Position numbers and translations under genes: made by a program. Of a stretch of DNA of 64,000 nt, positions 41,756-50,929 are shown one piece after another; position 1 is the first letter of the stretch, and each line of letters begins with the position of its first letter. The notes beneath the pieces are model-generated. The model was given only the letters and a program-made list of their open reading frames with translations, ran no database searches and was not told the origin of the DNA. Source of the DNA: Paenibacillus sp. JZ16 (GTDB lineage Bacteria; Bacillota; Bacilli; Paenibacillales; Paenibacillaceae); contig NZ_CP017659.1 in NCBI RefSeq assembly GCF_015326965.1, forward strand, positions 3,100,001-3,164,000. The letters run 5' to 3'.

Positions 41756-43084
41756 TCAAGTATCCCAGTCCTCAACCTCATAAAACAGCTCCATCTCAGA
41801 CGATGCTGTAAAAGAACGCCGTTTAACTTCAGGATCCCCGATCTTCTCGTGCAGTCCAAACCCTCTTGATACCTTGAACGTAAAAGACAAGCCATGAGGT
41901 ACCATTGCACTTCCTCTATATATGCCATCTCCGCAGTACGGAATCTCAAATCCAGCATAGATCGTGGAGGAAGCCGGTGTGGAAGGCGGTACCTTCACCT
42001 GAATCGTGATTTTCACAAGCTCAGGCAATTGTTCCACGATCGTAATCTCTTTATCTGCGCTCAAGCTTCCCATCTGCAGCGTAACCCGGGTACTGCCGGA
42101 TGTTCGAGGCTTCATCGTTCCGTCCGGCAGCAGCGTGAGCAATTCCGGCTCCTCGACATGGTAGGTTCCGTTCATCAACGATTGCACAAATCCGCTGTCG
42201 TATGTAATGACCGGGTTCAGTTGCTTGACGGGTCCGTTCACCCCTACGACGCCATCTCCATGCAGCTTTATCGAGGCTGGTTCTCCAATGTCGCCGAAAA
42301 AATACAGCAGCGGCGCTTGCGCTCTGCCTGCCCAGTCGCTTTGGCTGTGAGCCGCTCCCTGATCAAGGAACAGCATGAGATCTTCCCCAGGCACAAACCC
42401 GTCTTGGATCAAACGTTCTGCTTCCTCCCGTGCGTATTTTTCCATGAAGACCCCTTCCGCGCCGCCCATATCAAGCCATATCTTAAGATTGGGATGCGTC
42501 CCGTATCTTTCATAAAAGGGATGTTCCTTAAGCTCTCCCTGAGCATCAAAATGAGCTTTGACGAAATAAGGAGACATGACCGCTATACTTCCGAACACGT
42601 CCGGTCTTCTAAAGCCTATATTGTAGGTAACGATCCCGCCCGCAGACGAACCCATCATGGCCGTGTGCTGAGGGCCCCTCAACGTGCGAAAGTTCTGATT
42701 GATATAGGGTATAACTTCTTCAATAATAAATAATTCGTAGCGTTCGCCGGCAAACGGGGGATCAAACACCTCATGCATCCTTGGATTGTCATGGAAGTAT
42801 TCATTCAGTCTTTGATGAGGAACCGTTGCGATGCCAACGATCATAATCTCCTGCATTCGTCCCTCGGAAACCAGCCGATCCGCGGTGACGTGCATATCCC
42901 AGGAACCGCCTCTCTCATCCGCTGAAAATACATGCTGCCCGTCATGCATATAGAGTACGGCATAATGCTTATCCGTATTCTCATGATAACTGGGTGGAAG
43001 ATATACATACAAACTTCGGGTATTGCCTAAGTTAACCGATGGAAAATCTGCAATTTCTACCATTCTTGAGGACATACTGACCAT
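41756..43084 (-). CDS. Alpha/beta-hydrolase esterase with C-terminal beta domains
   Basis: The 442-residue putative esterase has YVYLPPSYHENTDKHYAVLYMHDGQ near the start and the elbow MMGSSAGG near residue 144 (nucleophile Ser). A histidine is present in DQGAAHSQSDW. After residue 270 come a Big-like strand region (GVVGVNGPVKQLNPVITYDSG) and a last module of about 90 residues that resembles a CBM20-like starch-binding fold (KITIQVKVPPSTPASSTIYAG). No signal peptide is evident. The substrate is unknown; it is related in its first domain to the siderophore-locus esterase. Confidence 0.8.
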   Translation of the reverse strand: MVSMSSRMVEIADFPSVNLGNTRSLYVYLPPSYHENTDKHYAVLYMHDGQHVFSADERGGSWDMHVTADRLVSEGRMQEIMIVGIATVPHQRLNEYFHDNPRMHEVFDPPFAGERYELFIIEEVIPYINQNFRTLRGPQHTAMMGSSAGGIVTYNIGFRRPDVFGSIAVMSPYFVKAHFDAQGELKEHPFYERYGTHPNLKIWLDMGGAEGVFMEKYAREEAERLIQDGFVPGEDLMLFLDQGAAHSQSDWAGRAQAPLLYFFGDIGEPASIKLHGDGVVGVNGPVKQLNPVITYDSGFVQSLMNGTYHVEEPELLTLLPDGTMKPRTSGSTRVTLQMGSLSADKEITIVEQLPELVKITIQVKVPPSTPASSTIYAGFEIPYCGDGIYRGSAMVPHGLSFTFKVSRGFGLHEKIGDPEVKRRSFTASSEMELFYEVEDWDT

Positions 43085-43160
43085 TCTAACCCCTCCTGAC
43101 TATTTTTGCACCAACATACGCTTGTTTCCCGATAATTCACTCCAGGCGATGCCAGATAAC

Positions 43161-43201
43161 AAAAAAGAGGCACAACCCGATAAAATCAGGTTGTACCTCT
43201 T
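43161..43201 (-). terminator. Terminator of gbsR
   Basis: On minus, AAGAGGTACAACCTGAT pairs with ATCGGGTTGTGCCTCTT, followed by T6. It lies 55 nt past the gbsR stop. Confidence 0.88.
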
Positions 43202-43255
43202 AGGTAAGCATTGCCTTACTTCACATTATACTGGGTAAATTCCCCATTTTCAATA

Positions 43256-43825
43256 TCAGGATTTGCCTTCTGGCGGCTCTTTCGGCACATAATTAAAGAT
43301 CTCGCCATCCACAAAAGTATCAATCAATCGTTCCAGCCATTTATAATAAGCAACGGCCTCACGCATCTTCGCCTGATCCTCTTGCAGCACCGCTGTCAGT
43401 TCTTCATCATCTTCATGTGCTTTACGGAGCTTCTCCGTTTCGTCGAGCGCTTTGCGCAGAACCAGAATGTTGCTCTCCACCGATTTTCTCCACTTAATAT
43501 CAAAGAAATCCACAAAGCTCTGGTACCAGTCATACTCCACTTCATACAAATCCTTGCGGGAACCCTTCTCCCACACCTTGTTTACCATTTTATAATCGAG
43601 CAACGTCCGCACGCCTGTACTCATGCTGGTCTTGCTCATCTTCATTTCCTGTCCCATTTCATCGAGGTTCATCGGTTTATCCGCAAAATAAAGCAATCCG
43701 TATAAATGTCCCGTTGAGAGTGGAATGCCGTACAAATCCATATTCCGTCCAATATTTTCAATGACACGCTTACGAATCTTATGCACGGCTGCCTGCCGTT
43801 CATCATCTAAATGGTACAAGCCCAT
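43256..43825 (-). CDS. gbsR: GbsR-type MarR-like repressor
   Basis: The 189-residue regulator has a winged helix at about 20-95 (GIPLSTGHLYGLLYFADKPMNLDEMGQEMKMSKTSMSTGVRTLLDYKMV) and a long helical C-terminus. GbsR in B. subtilis senses choline and represses choline-to-betaine and choline-import genes. Here it is divergent from opuA-type glycine betaine uptake genes, which supports osmoprotectant control. AGGAGG precedes the ATG. The ligand is inferred, not shown. Confidence 0.85.
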   Translation of the reverse strand: MGLYHLDDERQAAVHKIRKRVIENIGRNMDLYGIPLSTGHLYGLLYFADKPMNLDEMGQEMKMSKTSMSTGVRTLLDYKMVNKVWEKGSRKDLYEVEYDWYQSFVDFFDIKWRKSVESNILVLRKALDETEKLRKAHEDDEELTAVLQEDQAKMREAVAYYKWLERLIDTFVDGEIFNYVPKEPPEGKS

Positions 43826-44042
43826 GCTTGCAGCCTCCTCTTTCTGTAGCCATCCAAGAAGTCATGTCAATATAACAAAACTAGGTGGACTCGAAGTGTA
43901 GTGTGAACGTTCTCCATGAAATCTAAACAAGCCCCGACCCACACACATTCTCTGATCTATTGTAGGGAAAGCTATTTTAAAAGTAAAGAAGATCGCTCTA
44001 GAGGATATTGGAGCATATGGGAGCATTTCAAAGGATAACTTT

Positions 44043-44113
44043 GTACAGTTTTTACTGTACGTTCTTTATGTACGGATATAACGTTTGATACTTTACGTAT
44101 CGGTTGTTACAAT
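44043..44113 (+). promoter_or_regulatory. opuA promoter with upstream palindrome
   Basis: TTGATA (44085), 17 nt and TACAAT (44108) form a good sigma-A promoter facing opuAA. GTACAGTTTTTACTGTAC (44043-44060) is a perfect 7-bp-arm palindrome 24 nt upstream of the -35, a candidate GbsR operator in the shared gbsR/opuA gap. The rest of the 372-nt gap is AT-rich without other clear signals. Confidence 0.7.
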
Positions 44114-44197
44114 GGGTGACATGGGTTTACGAGACGACAGGAATAAGAAGACTCGGTCAAATGGACGCGTCTCTATACAATAAAAGGAGGAGTACTT

Positions 44198-45400
44198 TTG
44201 GCTATTCTGCAAGTTAACAAAGTCAGCAAGTTGTTCGGCGCGAATCCGGAACAAGGGATTCAATTGCTGGAGCAAGGCTGGAGTAAAGCGCGAATTGCGA
44301 AAGAGAAGAACATAACGGTTGGCGTTAACCGTGTCAGCTTCGATATTCACGAAGGCGAGATTTTTGTCATCATGGGGCTGTCAGGCAGCGGTAAATCTAC
44401 ATTGGTCCGTTTGCTAAATCGGTTGATTGAACCAACATCGGGCGAAATATTGATCCACGGCAAAGATCTCCGAAAAATGAACAAGGAACAGCTGCGTGAA
44501 GTACGACGCAAAAAAATCAGCATGGTGTTCCAGAAATTCGCCTTGTTCCCTCATCGTTCGGTTGTAGAGAATGTGGAGTACGGATTGGAAATTCAAAAGG
44601 TACACAAAAGCAAGCGGCACGAAGCAGCCATGAAGTCGCTTGAGCTTGTAGGCTTGAAGGGCTGGGAGGAAAAGATGCCCGATCAGCTTAGCGGCGGGAT
44701 GCAGCAGCGTGTCGGGCTAGCCCGCGCACTCGCTAATGATCCCGAGATTCTGCTAATGGATGAGGCCTTCAGCGCACTGGATCCGCTCATTCGCAGAGAC
44801 ATGCAGGACGAATTGATCGAGCTCCAGGATAAAATGAAAAAAACCATCGTGTTCATCACGCATGACCTGGACGAAGCTCTTCGAATCGGCGACCGCATTG
44901 CCTTGATGAAGGACGGTTCGATCGTGCAGATCGGAACGCCGGAAGAAATCTTGACCCAGCCTGCCAACGATTACGTTGAGCGGTTCGTGGAAGATGTGGA
45001 TCTGTCCAAGGTGCTTACCGCTTCACGCGTTATGCGCCGTCCGGAGACCATTACGATGGATCGTGGACCTCGCGTTGCGCTGGAGCTTATGCGTGAACGG
45101 GGAATCTCGAACCTGTTCGTCATCGACCGTTCCAAGAAGCTGCTTGGCGTCATTACGGCCGAAGATGCTTCGGATGCCATGAAAAATAACCGTAAGCTTG
45201 CGGATATACTCATCACGGATGGCCCGAGTGTTGGACCCGATACATTGCTAAATGAATTGTTTGAAATTACGAGCATGGCTAAAGTACCGTTGGCCGTTGT
45301 GGATGAGAATGGCCGATTGATGGGCGTTATCGTCCGCGGTGCTGTACTTGGTGCCCTGGCCGGAGAAAGCAAAAGCGAGGAGGTGACGCAAGATGCCTAA
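44198..45400 (+). CDS. opuAA: Glycine betaine ABC transporter ATPase with CBS domains (OpuAA)
   Basis: The 400-residue ATPase has Walker A GLSGSGKST near residue 57, signature LSGGMQQRVGLARAL, Walker B ILLMDEAFSALDP and switch H in VFITHDLDEA. Two CBS domains fill the C-terminus (about 280-395). In OpuA systems the CBS pair senses ionic strength or a nucleotide. TTG 44198 follows AAAGGAGG. Its stop overlaps the opuAB start by 8 nt. Confidence 0.95.
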   Translation: MAILQVNKVSKLFGANPEQGIQLLEQGWSKARIAKEKNITVGVNRVSFDIHEGEIFVIMGLSGSGKSTLVRLLNRLIEPTSGEILIHGKDLRKMNKEQLREVRRKKISMVFQKFALFPHRSVVENVEYGLEIQKVHKSKRHEAAMKSLELVGLKGWEEKMPDQLSGGMQQRVGLARALANDPEILLMDEAFSALDPLIRRDMQDELIELQDKMKKTIVFITHDLDEALRIGDRIALMKDGSIVQIGTPEEILTQPANDYVERFVEDVDLSKVLTASRVMRRPETITMDRGPRVALELMRERGISNLFVIDRSKKLLGVITAEDASDAMKNNRKLADILITDGPSVGPDTLLNELFEITSMAKVPLAVVDENGRLMGVIVRGAVLGALAGESKSEEVTQDA

Positions 45401-46226
45401 GATCCCTCTCGCAAGCTGGGTTGATTCCTTGGTCGAATGGATGGGAGACGTCTTCTCCGGATTCTTTGACGCCATCTCCTTCATCATCGAAAACATCGTG
45501 CAGCTGTTTACGGATTTGTTCATGCTGCCTCATCCGTATCTGTTCATTGTCATCCTGGCCGTCATTGCCTACCTATTAGGCCGTCTGCCGTTGACTTTGT
45601 TCACAGCCATCGGTTTTCTGCTCATCGATAACTTGGGTTACTGGTCACAGACCATGAGCACGCTCAGCCTGGTTATCACAGCAGCCTTAATCTCCGTTAT
45701 ACTGGGTGTTCCGCTGGGTATATGGGCGGCCTACAGCAAGTCGGCATCCCGCGTGATCATACCGGTTCTTGATTTTATGCAAACTATGCCGGCATTTGTG
45801 TACTTGCTCCCTGCCGTTACATTCTTCAGCTTGGGCGTGGTTCCCGGGGTTATCGCTTCGGTTATTTTCGCCATACCGCCAACGATTCGCTTGACCCGTC
45901 TTGGCATTATGCAAGTATCCGGTGAACTGACGGAGGCTGCAGATGCATTCGGTTCGACTTCCGGACAAAAATTGTTCAAGGTTCAGCTTCCGCTGGCCAT
46001 GCCAACCTTGATGGCCGGCATTAACCAGACCATCATGCTGTCCTTGTCGATGGTCGTCATCGCTTCGATGATCGGTGCCCAAGGTATCGGTGCCGAGGTC
46101 TACCGGGCCGTAACGCAGCTGCAAATTGGTAAAGGTTTTGAAGCTGGCTTGGCTGTCGTCATTTTGGCGATTGTCCTTGACCGCTTTACACAAAATATAT
46201 TTAAAACGAAAAAAAGGGGTGCTTAA
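45393..46226 (+). CDS. opuAB: Glycine betaine ABC transporter permease (OpuAB)
   Basis: A 277-residue BPD-type permease with about six or seven helices; the EAA loop is visible (ELTEAADAFGSTSGQKLFKVQLPLAMPTLMAGI). The conserved DFMQTMPAFVYLLPAVTFFSLG is typical of ProW/OpuAB. The substrate-binding protein gene follows with 1 nt between. Confidence 0.95.
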   Translation: MPKIPLASWVDSLVEWMGDVFSGFFDAISFIIENIVQLFTDLFMLPHPYLFIVILAVIAYLLGRLPLTLFTAIGFLLIDNLGYWSQTMSTLSLVITAALISVILGVPLGIWAAYSKSASRVIIPVLDFMQTMPAFVYLLPAVTFFSLGVVPGVIASVIFAIPPTIRLTRLGIMQVSGELTEAADAFGSTSGQKLFKVQLPLAMPTLMAGINQTIMLSLSMVVIASMIGAQGIGAEVYRAVTQLQIGKGFEAGLAVVILAIVLDRFTQNIFKTKKRGA

Positions 46227-46227
46227 T

Positions 46228-47139
46228 TTGAAGAAACAGAAGTTTTGGTTGCTGCTCAGCTTGGCTGCTATTCTGGTTCTGTCTGCTTGCGGAAATGGCG
46301 GAACGGATGGAACGACGGACAAAGGGGCTGAAGGCGGTTCAACTGCTTCCCTCGGTGAACAAGTGAAACATGAAATCATCGGTATTGATCCAGGTGCAGG
46401 CATTATGAAGGCGACCGCAGCGGCTATTGAGGAATATGGATTGACCGACTGGAAACTGGTCGAAGGCTCCGGAGCTGCCATGACGGCAACCCTTAACAAA
46501 GCCATTAAGAATGAGGATCCGATCATTATTACCGGTTGGACTCCGCACTGGATGTTCTCCAAGTATGACCTGAAGTATCTGGAAGATCCGAAGAAAGTAT
46601 TCGGTGAAGCGGAAGAGATTCACACCGTTGTCCGTCTTGGACTGAAAGAAGATCATCCGGACGCTTACAAGTTCCTAAGCAATTTCAAATGGACGTCCGA
46701 CGATATGGGTCAGATTATGACGGCGATTCAAGAAGGCCAAGACCCTGAAGCTGCCGCGAAGGAATGGGCAGACAACAATGCGGAGAAAGTCGACGCCTGG
46801 CTCGAAGGCGTTCAACCCGTTGACGGCAAAACCTTCAAATTCAGTTATGTCGCTTGGGATTCCGAGATCGCCAGCACCAATCTGCTGAAAGTGATCATGG
46901 AAGACAAGCTCGGATACAAAGTTGAGGCGCTTCAAGTCGAAGCAGGCCCAATGTGGACCGGCGTTGCCAACGGAGACGTGGATGCAACCGTAGCAGCATG
47001 GCTTCCGTTGACGCATGCAGACTACTGGGATAAGTTCAAGGACCAAGTCGAAGACCTTGGCGCTAACATGGAAGGCGTGAAAACCGGCCTGGTGGTTCCG
47101 TCTTACGTGGAAGCAAATTCTATTGAGGATTTGAAGTAA
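46228..47139 (+). CDS. opuAC: Glycine betaine-binding lipoprotein (OpuAC)
   Basis: The 303-residue binding protein has lipobox LVLSACGNGG near residue 17. Its tryptophan-containing segments IITGWTPHWMFSKYDLKYLEDP and DATVAAWLPLTHADYWDKF provide the aromatic cage for quaternary amines. The TTG at 46228 is chosen because GGGGTG is just upstream and a signal peptide follows; a longer in-frame reading runs back into opuAB. A terminator follows at once. Confidence 0.94.
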   Translation: MKKQKFWLLLSLAAILVLSACGNGGTDGTTDKGAEGGSTASLGEQVKHEIIGIDPGAGIMKATAAAIEEYGLTDWKLVEGSGAAMTATLNKAIKNEDPIIITGWTPHWMFSKYDLKYLEDPKKVFGEAEEIHTVVRLGLKEDHPDAYKFLSNFKWTSDDMGQIMTAIQEGQDPEAAAKEWADNNAEKVDAWLEGVQPVDGKTFKFSYVAWDSEIASTNLLKVIMEDKLGYKVEALQVEAGPMWTGVANGDVDATVAAWLPLTHADYWDKFKDQVEDLGANMEGVKTGLVVPSYVEANSIEDLK

Positions 47140-47143
47140 CGAT

Positions 47144-47183
47144 GAAAGCCATCCCATGGTTTGTGGGATGGCTTTCTTTTTTT
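47144..47183 (+). terminator. Terminator of the opuA operon
   Basis: AAAGCCATCCCA pairs with TGGGATGGCTTT, followed by C and T7. A near copy of this hairpin recurs at 47365. Confidence 0.92.
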
Positions 47184-47212
47184 GGTGGTCAAGATTAGTC
47201 GGCCTGTTCTGG

Positions 47213-47324
47213 GAGGATGTATCCGTTCCGGTCGCTGTTGAAACCAGGAAAACGGGATGATATTCTTGCGGTATTTTCCCGGTTTCAAAGGCGAACGCCA
47301 GGTCTCCTCCACGCATACATCCTC
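47213..47324. repeat. 112-bp imperfect inverted repeat between two like terminators
   Basis: The ends GAGGATGTAT and ATACATCCTC are exact inverted repeats. An inner stem TTGAAACCAGGAAAA pairs with TTTTCCCGGTTTCAA with one mismatch and extends to TCGC/GCGA. It would fold as one long hairpin. There is no reading frame of note inside. It could be a small palindromic mobile repeat (MITE-like) or a structured RNA. Confidence 0.6.
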
Positions 47325-47364
47325 TTTTCCTAAGTACGGCCTCCAATCTTTCCACCCACCAAAA

Positions 47365-47399
47365 GAGAGCCATCCCTATCGTCTGGGATGGCTTTTTTG
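47365..47399 (+). terminator. Second terminator-like hairpin, near copy of the opuA terminator
   Basis: AGCCATCCC pairs with GGGATGGCT around TATCGTCT, followed by T6. With the opuA terminator it brackets the inverted repeat at 47213. The following 200 nt (47400-47586) hold small hairpins such as GCTGACC/GGTCAGC (47424-47447) but no gene. Confidence 0.75.
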
Positions 47400-47586
47400 G
47401 GGGCTGGGCGCGGGAGGGGCTAAGCTGACCACTGCTACACGGTCAGCTGCCTGATTCTTACCGGACATGCTGTGAATCCTCTGGACTCACAGGCTTGCCA
47501 GGCCAGCTTCCTTGCCCTGTCGGGGGCTTGCAGCTTTCCCCGATACGGCCTCGACATTGCACTGCTTCAGCTCGTCCCTCGCTCAC

Positions 47587-47623
47587 AAAAAAGATCATGC
47601 CCACGATGGGCATGATCTTTTTT
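47587..47623. terminator. Bidirectional terminator downstream of the beta-rich gene
   Basis: AAAGATCATGCCCA and TGGGCATGATCTTT pair around CGA, with A6 and T6 flanks. It ends the minus-strand prenyltransferase pair. Confidence 0.9.
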
Positions 47624-47631
47624 CATAAGCA

Positions 47632-48363
47632 CTACTCTTTTATCGTTACCGTCACGGGAGAATATTCGGCAATGACGGTTTGTCCATGCACGGATACGCT
47701 GCCCTGCGGCGTAAGGTCTTTTTCGGTCATGATCCCCAAAGCGATGGTGAACTTATTAAACTTGATCGGGATGTTTTTCTCCCGGCGGATCTCCTCGCCG
47801 TTCACGTAGAAGATCGCTTCGTCCTCGGCACGGTTATACGTAATTTTGTACGTGTTGAATTCCCGCGGTGTAAAATGCGTATCTTCCTCTTTGAAAATGC
47901 AGAAGTAGCGGGTCTTGTCCGATTCCGGCACCTGCACGCCCGGGAATGGCAGGACGGCATACACGCTGGCATACTTGTCGTTCGAGGCAAAAAAGTCCAG
48001 TGCTGCGCCCGTGCTGAAATCAAGCAGATTCAACGATACGTAGCCGTCATACAAGTCGCCGGGAACCGTACCCTGGGTGCGTGCCCGAATCTGCAGCTCG
48101 AACGTGACCTCACCGGATTCCGGCACTTCCACCTCTTCGTTGGAATAATACATATGCTTGGCATTATCGAGAATTTGGATTTGATCATTCTGGCGGCTGA
48201 GCGGCGCCCGCACGTACAGGATTCCGTTGCGGACGATCACGACTGCATTCGGCTCGCGATATTCCCAAAATGAACCGTCCGGCAGCGGAAAACCACCGAT
48301 CTTCCAAGTCCCGGTCTCGGACAGGATAGAGTGAAAATCACCAAAAACGCTTTGTTGTTCCAT
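47632..48363 (-). CDS. Beta-rich protein of unknown function beside a UbiA prenyltransferase
   Basis: A 243-residue soluble protein, not securely recognised. Alternating beta pattern and features such as VTFELQIRARTQG, YDGYVSLNLLDFSTGAALDFFASNDKY and FNTYKITYNRAEDEAIFYVNGEEI resemble a concanavalin/LamG-like beta-sandwich (possibly the DUF6081 type). There is no signal peptide or membrane helix. It is 17 nt after the UbiA-like gene on the same strand, so a linked role is likely. GGGGAATT precedes the ATG. Confidence 0.7.
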   Translation of the reverse strand: MEQQSVFGDFHSILSETGTWKIGGFPLPDGSFWEYREPNAVVIVRNGILYVRAPLSRQNDQIQILDNAKHMYYSNEEVEVPESGEVTFELQIRARTQGTVPGDLYDGYVSLNLLDFSTGAALDFFASNDKYASVYAVLPFPGVQVPESDKTRYFCIFKEEDTHFTPREFNTYKITYNRAEDEAIFYVNGEEIRREKNIPIKFNKFTIALGIMTEKDLTPQGSVSVHGQTVIAEYSPVTVTIKE

Positions 48364-48380
48364 CTAATTCCCCTTCTTCC

Positions 48381-49307
48381 TTACAAAGTCTGAATGATTC
48401 CTTGAATGATCAATGACAGGATCAGCACGCCGCCGCAGCGCATGGTGGTCATCGTAGACGCACCCATCAGTGGTAAATACGCTTCGGAACGGTTGTTGTC
48501 CTTCAGTCTTCCATAGACAAGATACAACGGAATCATCGTAAGCAGTGCAATCAATGCGTAAGGCGGGAGCGCCCCGGCCAATACGCAGGCTATCAAAGAC
48601 AAGCAGGCCAGCAGCAGCAGAACTCTCGAGAAGCTCAGCGCTCTTTTTTCACCCCATACCACTACCAGGGTCTTCTTCCCGGCCTGACGATCCGCCTGCC
48701 AATGCAAAAAGTGATGATTAAACAAAATCAGCGTTGTCAGCAGCCCAATGGGCAGTGACAGCAGCAGCGCCCGAACATCCATATGAGAGGTTTGAACGTA
48801 GTATGCGCCCATCACCGGCAAAATACCAAAGGATAGCAAAATCGCAATCTCGCTGAAACCCTTGCCGCGGTATCCGAATTGAATCGGCGGTGCGACATAG
48901 AAATAAGCGATCAGACCGCCAAGTCCGCCAAAGATGAAGGCCCACCAACCACTGATCAAACTAAGGATAATACCGCTCAGCGCCGCAATCCCGAACAGCA
49001 TCCAGGTAACGATCTCGAATTTACGGAGCGACCAGACGCCCTTCGTAAGAAAACCGGAATTCGTGGAGATCGCATCTACATGCTCCTGCGCTTCCGTGTC
49101 CGTTCCGTTCTTATAGTCCCACAAATCATTCACCATATTGGAGAACAGATGGGCAGCGCCGCTCCCGATCAAGGTCAATAAAAAGAGGCCGATATGAAAT
49201 TCACCTGTCCATACATAAGCCCCGAGTGCTCCTAAAGCAACCGGAATCAGCATAACGGGAATCACTTTGATTCGGGAAGCTTTTTTAAACTGTTCAAGGG
49301 CATCCAC
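48381..49307 (-). CDS. UbiA-family prenyltransferase (MenA-like)
   Basis: The 308-residue integral membrane protein has about eight helices. The first aspartate-rich motif is NMVNDLWDYKNGTD near residues 58-71, the site for Mg-prenyl-diphosphate; HHFLHWQADRQAGKKTL near 195 stands for the second. It resembles MenA-type quinone prenyltransferases, but no menaquinone genes are adjacent and its partner is the unknown beta-rich gene downstream. The GTG start follows AAGGAAAGGAG. Confidence 0.85.
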   Translation of the reverse strand: MDALEQFKKASRIKVIPVMLIPVALGALGAYVWTGEFHIGLFLLTLIGSGAAHLFSNMVNDLWDYKNGTDTEAQEHVDAISTNSGFLTKGVWSLRKFEIVTWMLFGIAALSGIILSLISGWWAFIFGGLGGLIAYFYVAPPIQFGYRGKGFSEIAILLSFGILPVMGAYYVQTSHMDVRALLLSLPIGLLTTLILFNHHFLHWQADRQAGKKTLVVVWGEKRALSFSRVLLLLACLSLIACVLAGALPPYALIALLTMIPLYLVYGRLKDNNRSEAYLPLMGASTMTTMRCGGVLILSLIIQGIIQTL

Positions 49308-49458
49308 TTGGTTATGCTCCTTTCCTTCTATAATACAGAATAGAACGCCTGCAGACAGCTGCAGACGTTAACGTTGTGAAACATGGAACTTGCATAAATA
49401 AGAATATCATAATTGTCGAACTTTGTAATCCGTTTGTTAGAACTTGGCTACGGAGCCA

Positions 49459-50436
49459 TTATACCGATGAACGTTCGATCAGCTCGAAGGCAAGCTCCTT
49501 GCGAATCGGCTCTTTCCGCTCCCCTTGAATATGCGCATACAGCATCTTGAAGGCCTCCGAACCCATATCAAAGAGTCGGTTATCAATCGTGGTGAGACCC
49601 AGCATTTTGCCGATCGGCTGGTTATCGAAGCCAATGACAGCGAGCTCTTGCGGAATGGAGAGTCCTCTCTTCTCAGCTTCATAGATCAAACCCGCGGCCA
49701 CATGGTCACCCGTTACCAATAAACTACTTGGACGTTCCTCCATAGCGGACAGCCGATCCATGATTGCCGCACCGTCTTCCAGATCGATACAGCCATCCAA
49801 AATCCATTCCTGGCGGTAAGGCTCCCCGATCTCTTTAAGGACTTCTTTATATGCCACTTGGCGTGCTCTCGTGCTCGGACTGTCCAGTCTTCCCACCGTG
49901 AAGCCGATGCGTCGATGCCCCCGCTTTATCAAAAATTGCATGGCACTGCGAAATGCCTCAGCATGGTTTATATATATAGAAGAAAATAATCGTTCACCCG
50001 CATCCTGACAGCATACAATCGGTCCATAAGCACAATAGGCCTCGATCTGTTTCGGAGTTACGGCCGATGATAAAATAATAATGCCGTCAATCTCGCGGTT
50101 TCGCAGCATCTCCAGCACTTCCACTTCCTTGTCCGGCGCATACCCGGTTTGGCACAGGATTAGGCGATAGCTAGCGGCAAGCGCTTCTTGGCCGGCTCCC
50201 TCCATCAGCAAGGAGAAGTAGGCATGATTAATAAACGGCAGCATGATAGCAATATTCATCGTTTTCCCTGTAATCAGATGAACCGCGTTCATATTCCGGG
50301 CGTATTTCAACTGTTTCATGGTCTCCAACACGCGTGTCCGCTTATCTTCCCTGACATAGGGATGGTTGTTCAGCACCCGGGATACCGTTGAGACCGATAC
50401 GCCTGCCAGCTTGGCAATCTCTTTAATGTTAGCCAC
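49459..50436 (-). CDS. LacI/GalR-family transcriptional regulator
   Basis: The 325-residue regulator has the N-terminal LacI helix-turn-helix and hinge (NIKEIAKLAGVSVSTVSRVLNNHPYV), then a periplasmic-binding-like effector domain (INIAIMLPF-type start, DGIIILSSAV, RRIGFTVGR, PQELAVIGFDNQPIGKMLGL). Such proteins usually sense sugars. No sugar-use operon is adjacent, so the target is unknown. The GTG start lies after a GGGGG-type site. Confidence 0.9.
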   Translation of the reverse strand: MANIKEIAKLAGVSVSTVSRVLNNHPYVREDKRTRVLETMKQLKYARNMNAVHLITGKTMNIAIMLPFINHAYFSLLMEGAGQEALAASYRLILCQTGYAPDKEVEVLEMLRNREIDGIIILSSAVTPKQIEAYCAYGPIVCCQDAGERLFSSIYINHAEAFRSAMQFLIKRGHRRIGFTVGRLDSPSTRARQVAYKEVLKEIGEPYRQEWILDGCIDLEDGAAIMDRLSAMEERPSSLLVTGDHVAAGLIYEAEKRGLSIPQELAVIGFDNQPIGKMLGLTTIDNRLFDMGSEAFKMLYAHIQGERKEPIRKELAFELIERSSV

Positions 50437-50611
50437 AATCCATCAAGCCCCCTCATCCACCGGTTCCTTCCTGATACTATCATGTTTGCTTTCCCTATTC
50501 AAAGGGAGGCATTCCGGGAGTAAAGAGCGGATACGTTCGAGTGCACACAATACCCACGCATAGCTTTTTTTTAATACGATTACACAATATCACCCCTATG
50601 GAGGTATCGGC

Positions 50612-50692
50612 ATGTCAAAACTGTTCAAGACACTGGGAGCTATATGGCTAGCCTGGCGATCAGAAACCACCCCTTGGAAATTCCAGGGCTAA
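50612..50692 (+). CDS. Possible 26-residue peptide
   Basis: MSKLFKTLGAIWLAWRSETTPWKFQG, from an ATG 7 nt after TGGAGGT. It is short, with no known family and no close terminator. It lies in a 490-nt gap otherwise holding a small AAGGC/GCCTTTTT hairpin near 50852 and CGGCAAGGGC repeated twice near 50830. The ribosome site is good but evidence for a real gene is thin. Confidence 0.35.
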   Translation: MSKLFKTLGAIWLAWRSETTPWKFQG

Positions 50693-50929
50693 TCTCAGCG
50701 CACTGAAGGGCTATAAGATGAATGCAAAAGATGAACAACGATAAAAAGAAGTCTTGATCTGGTATGCTTTTCATACTTTACACTGAGGTTGGGTGGAAAC
50801 CTTCATTCATTGTCAGCGTGACCGGCAAGGGCGTGACGGCAAGGGCAAGGCTTCTGCCTTTTTATCATGATTCGTGAAACTTGGATCTTGTCCATTACGT
50901 TATCCTTGTATTAAGGAGCTGATGGAAAA

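Noticed and set aside
45687..46562. 291-codon frame antisense to opuAB/opuAC
   Set aside because: It covers two confirmed genes on the other strand and has no recognisable domain.
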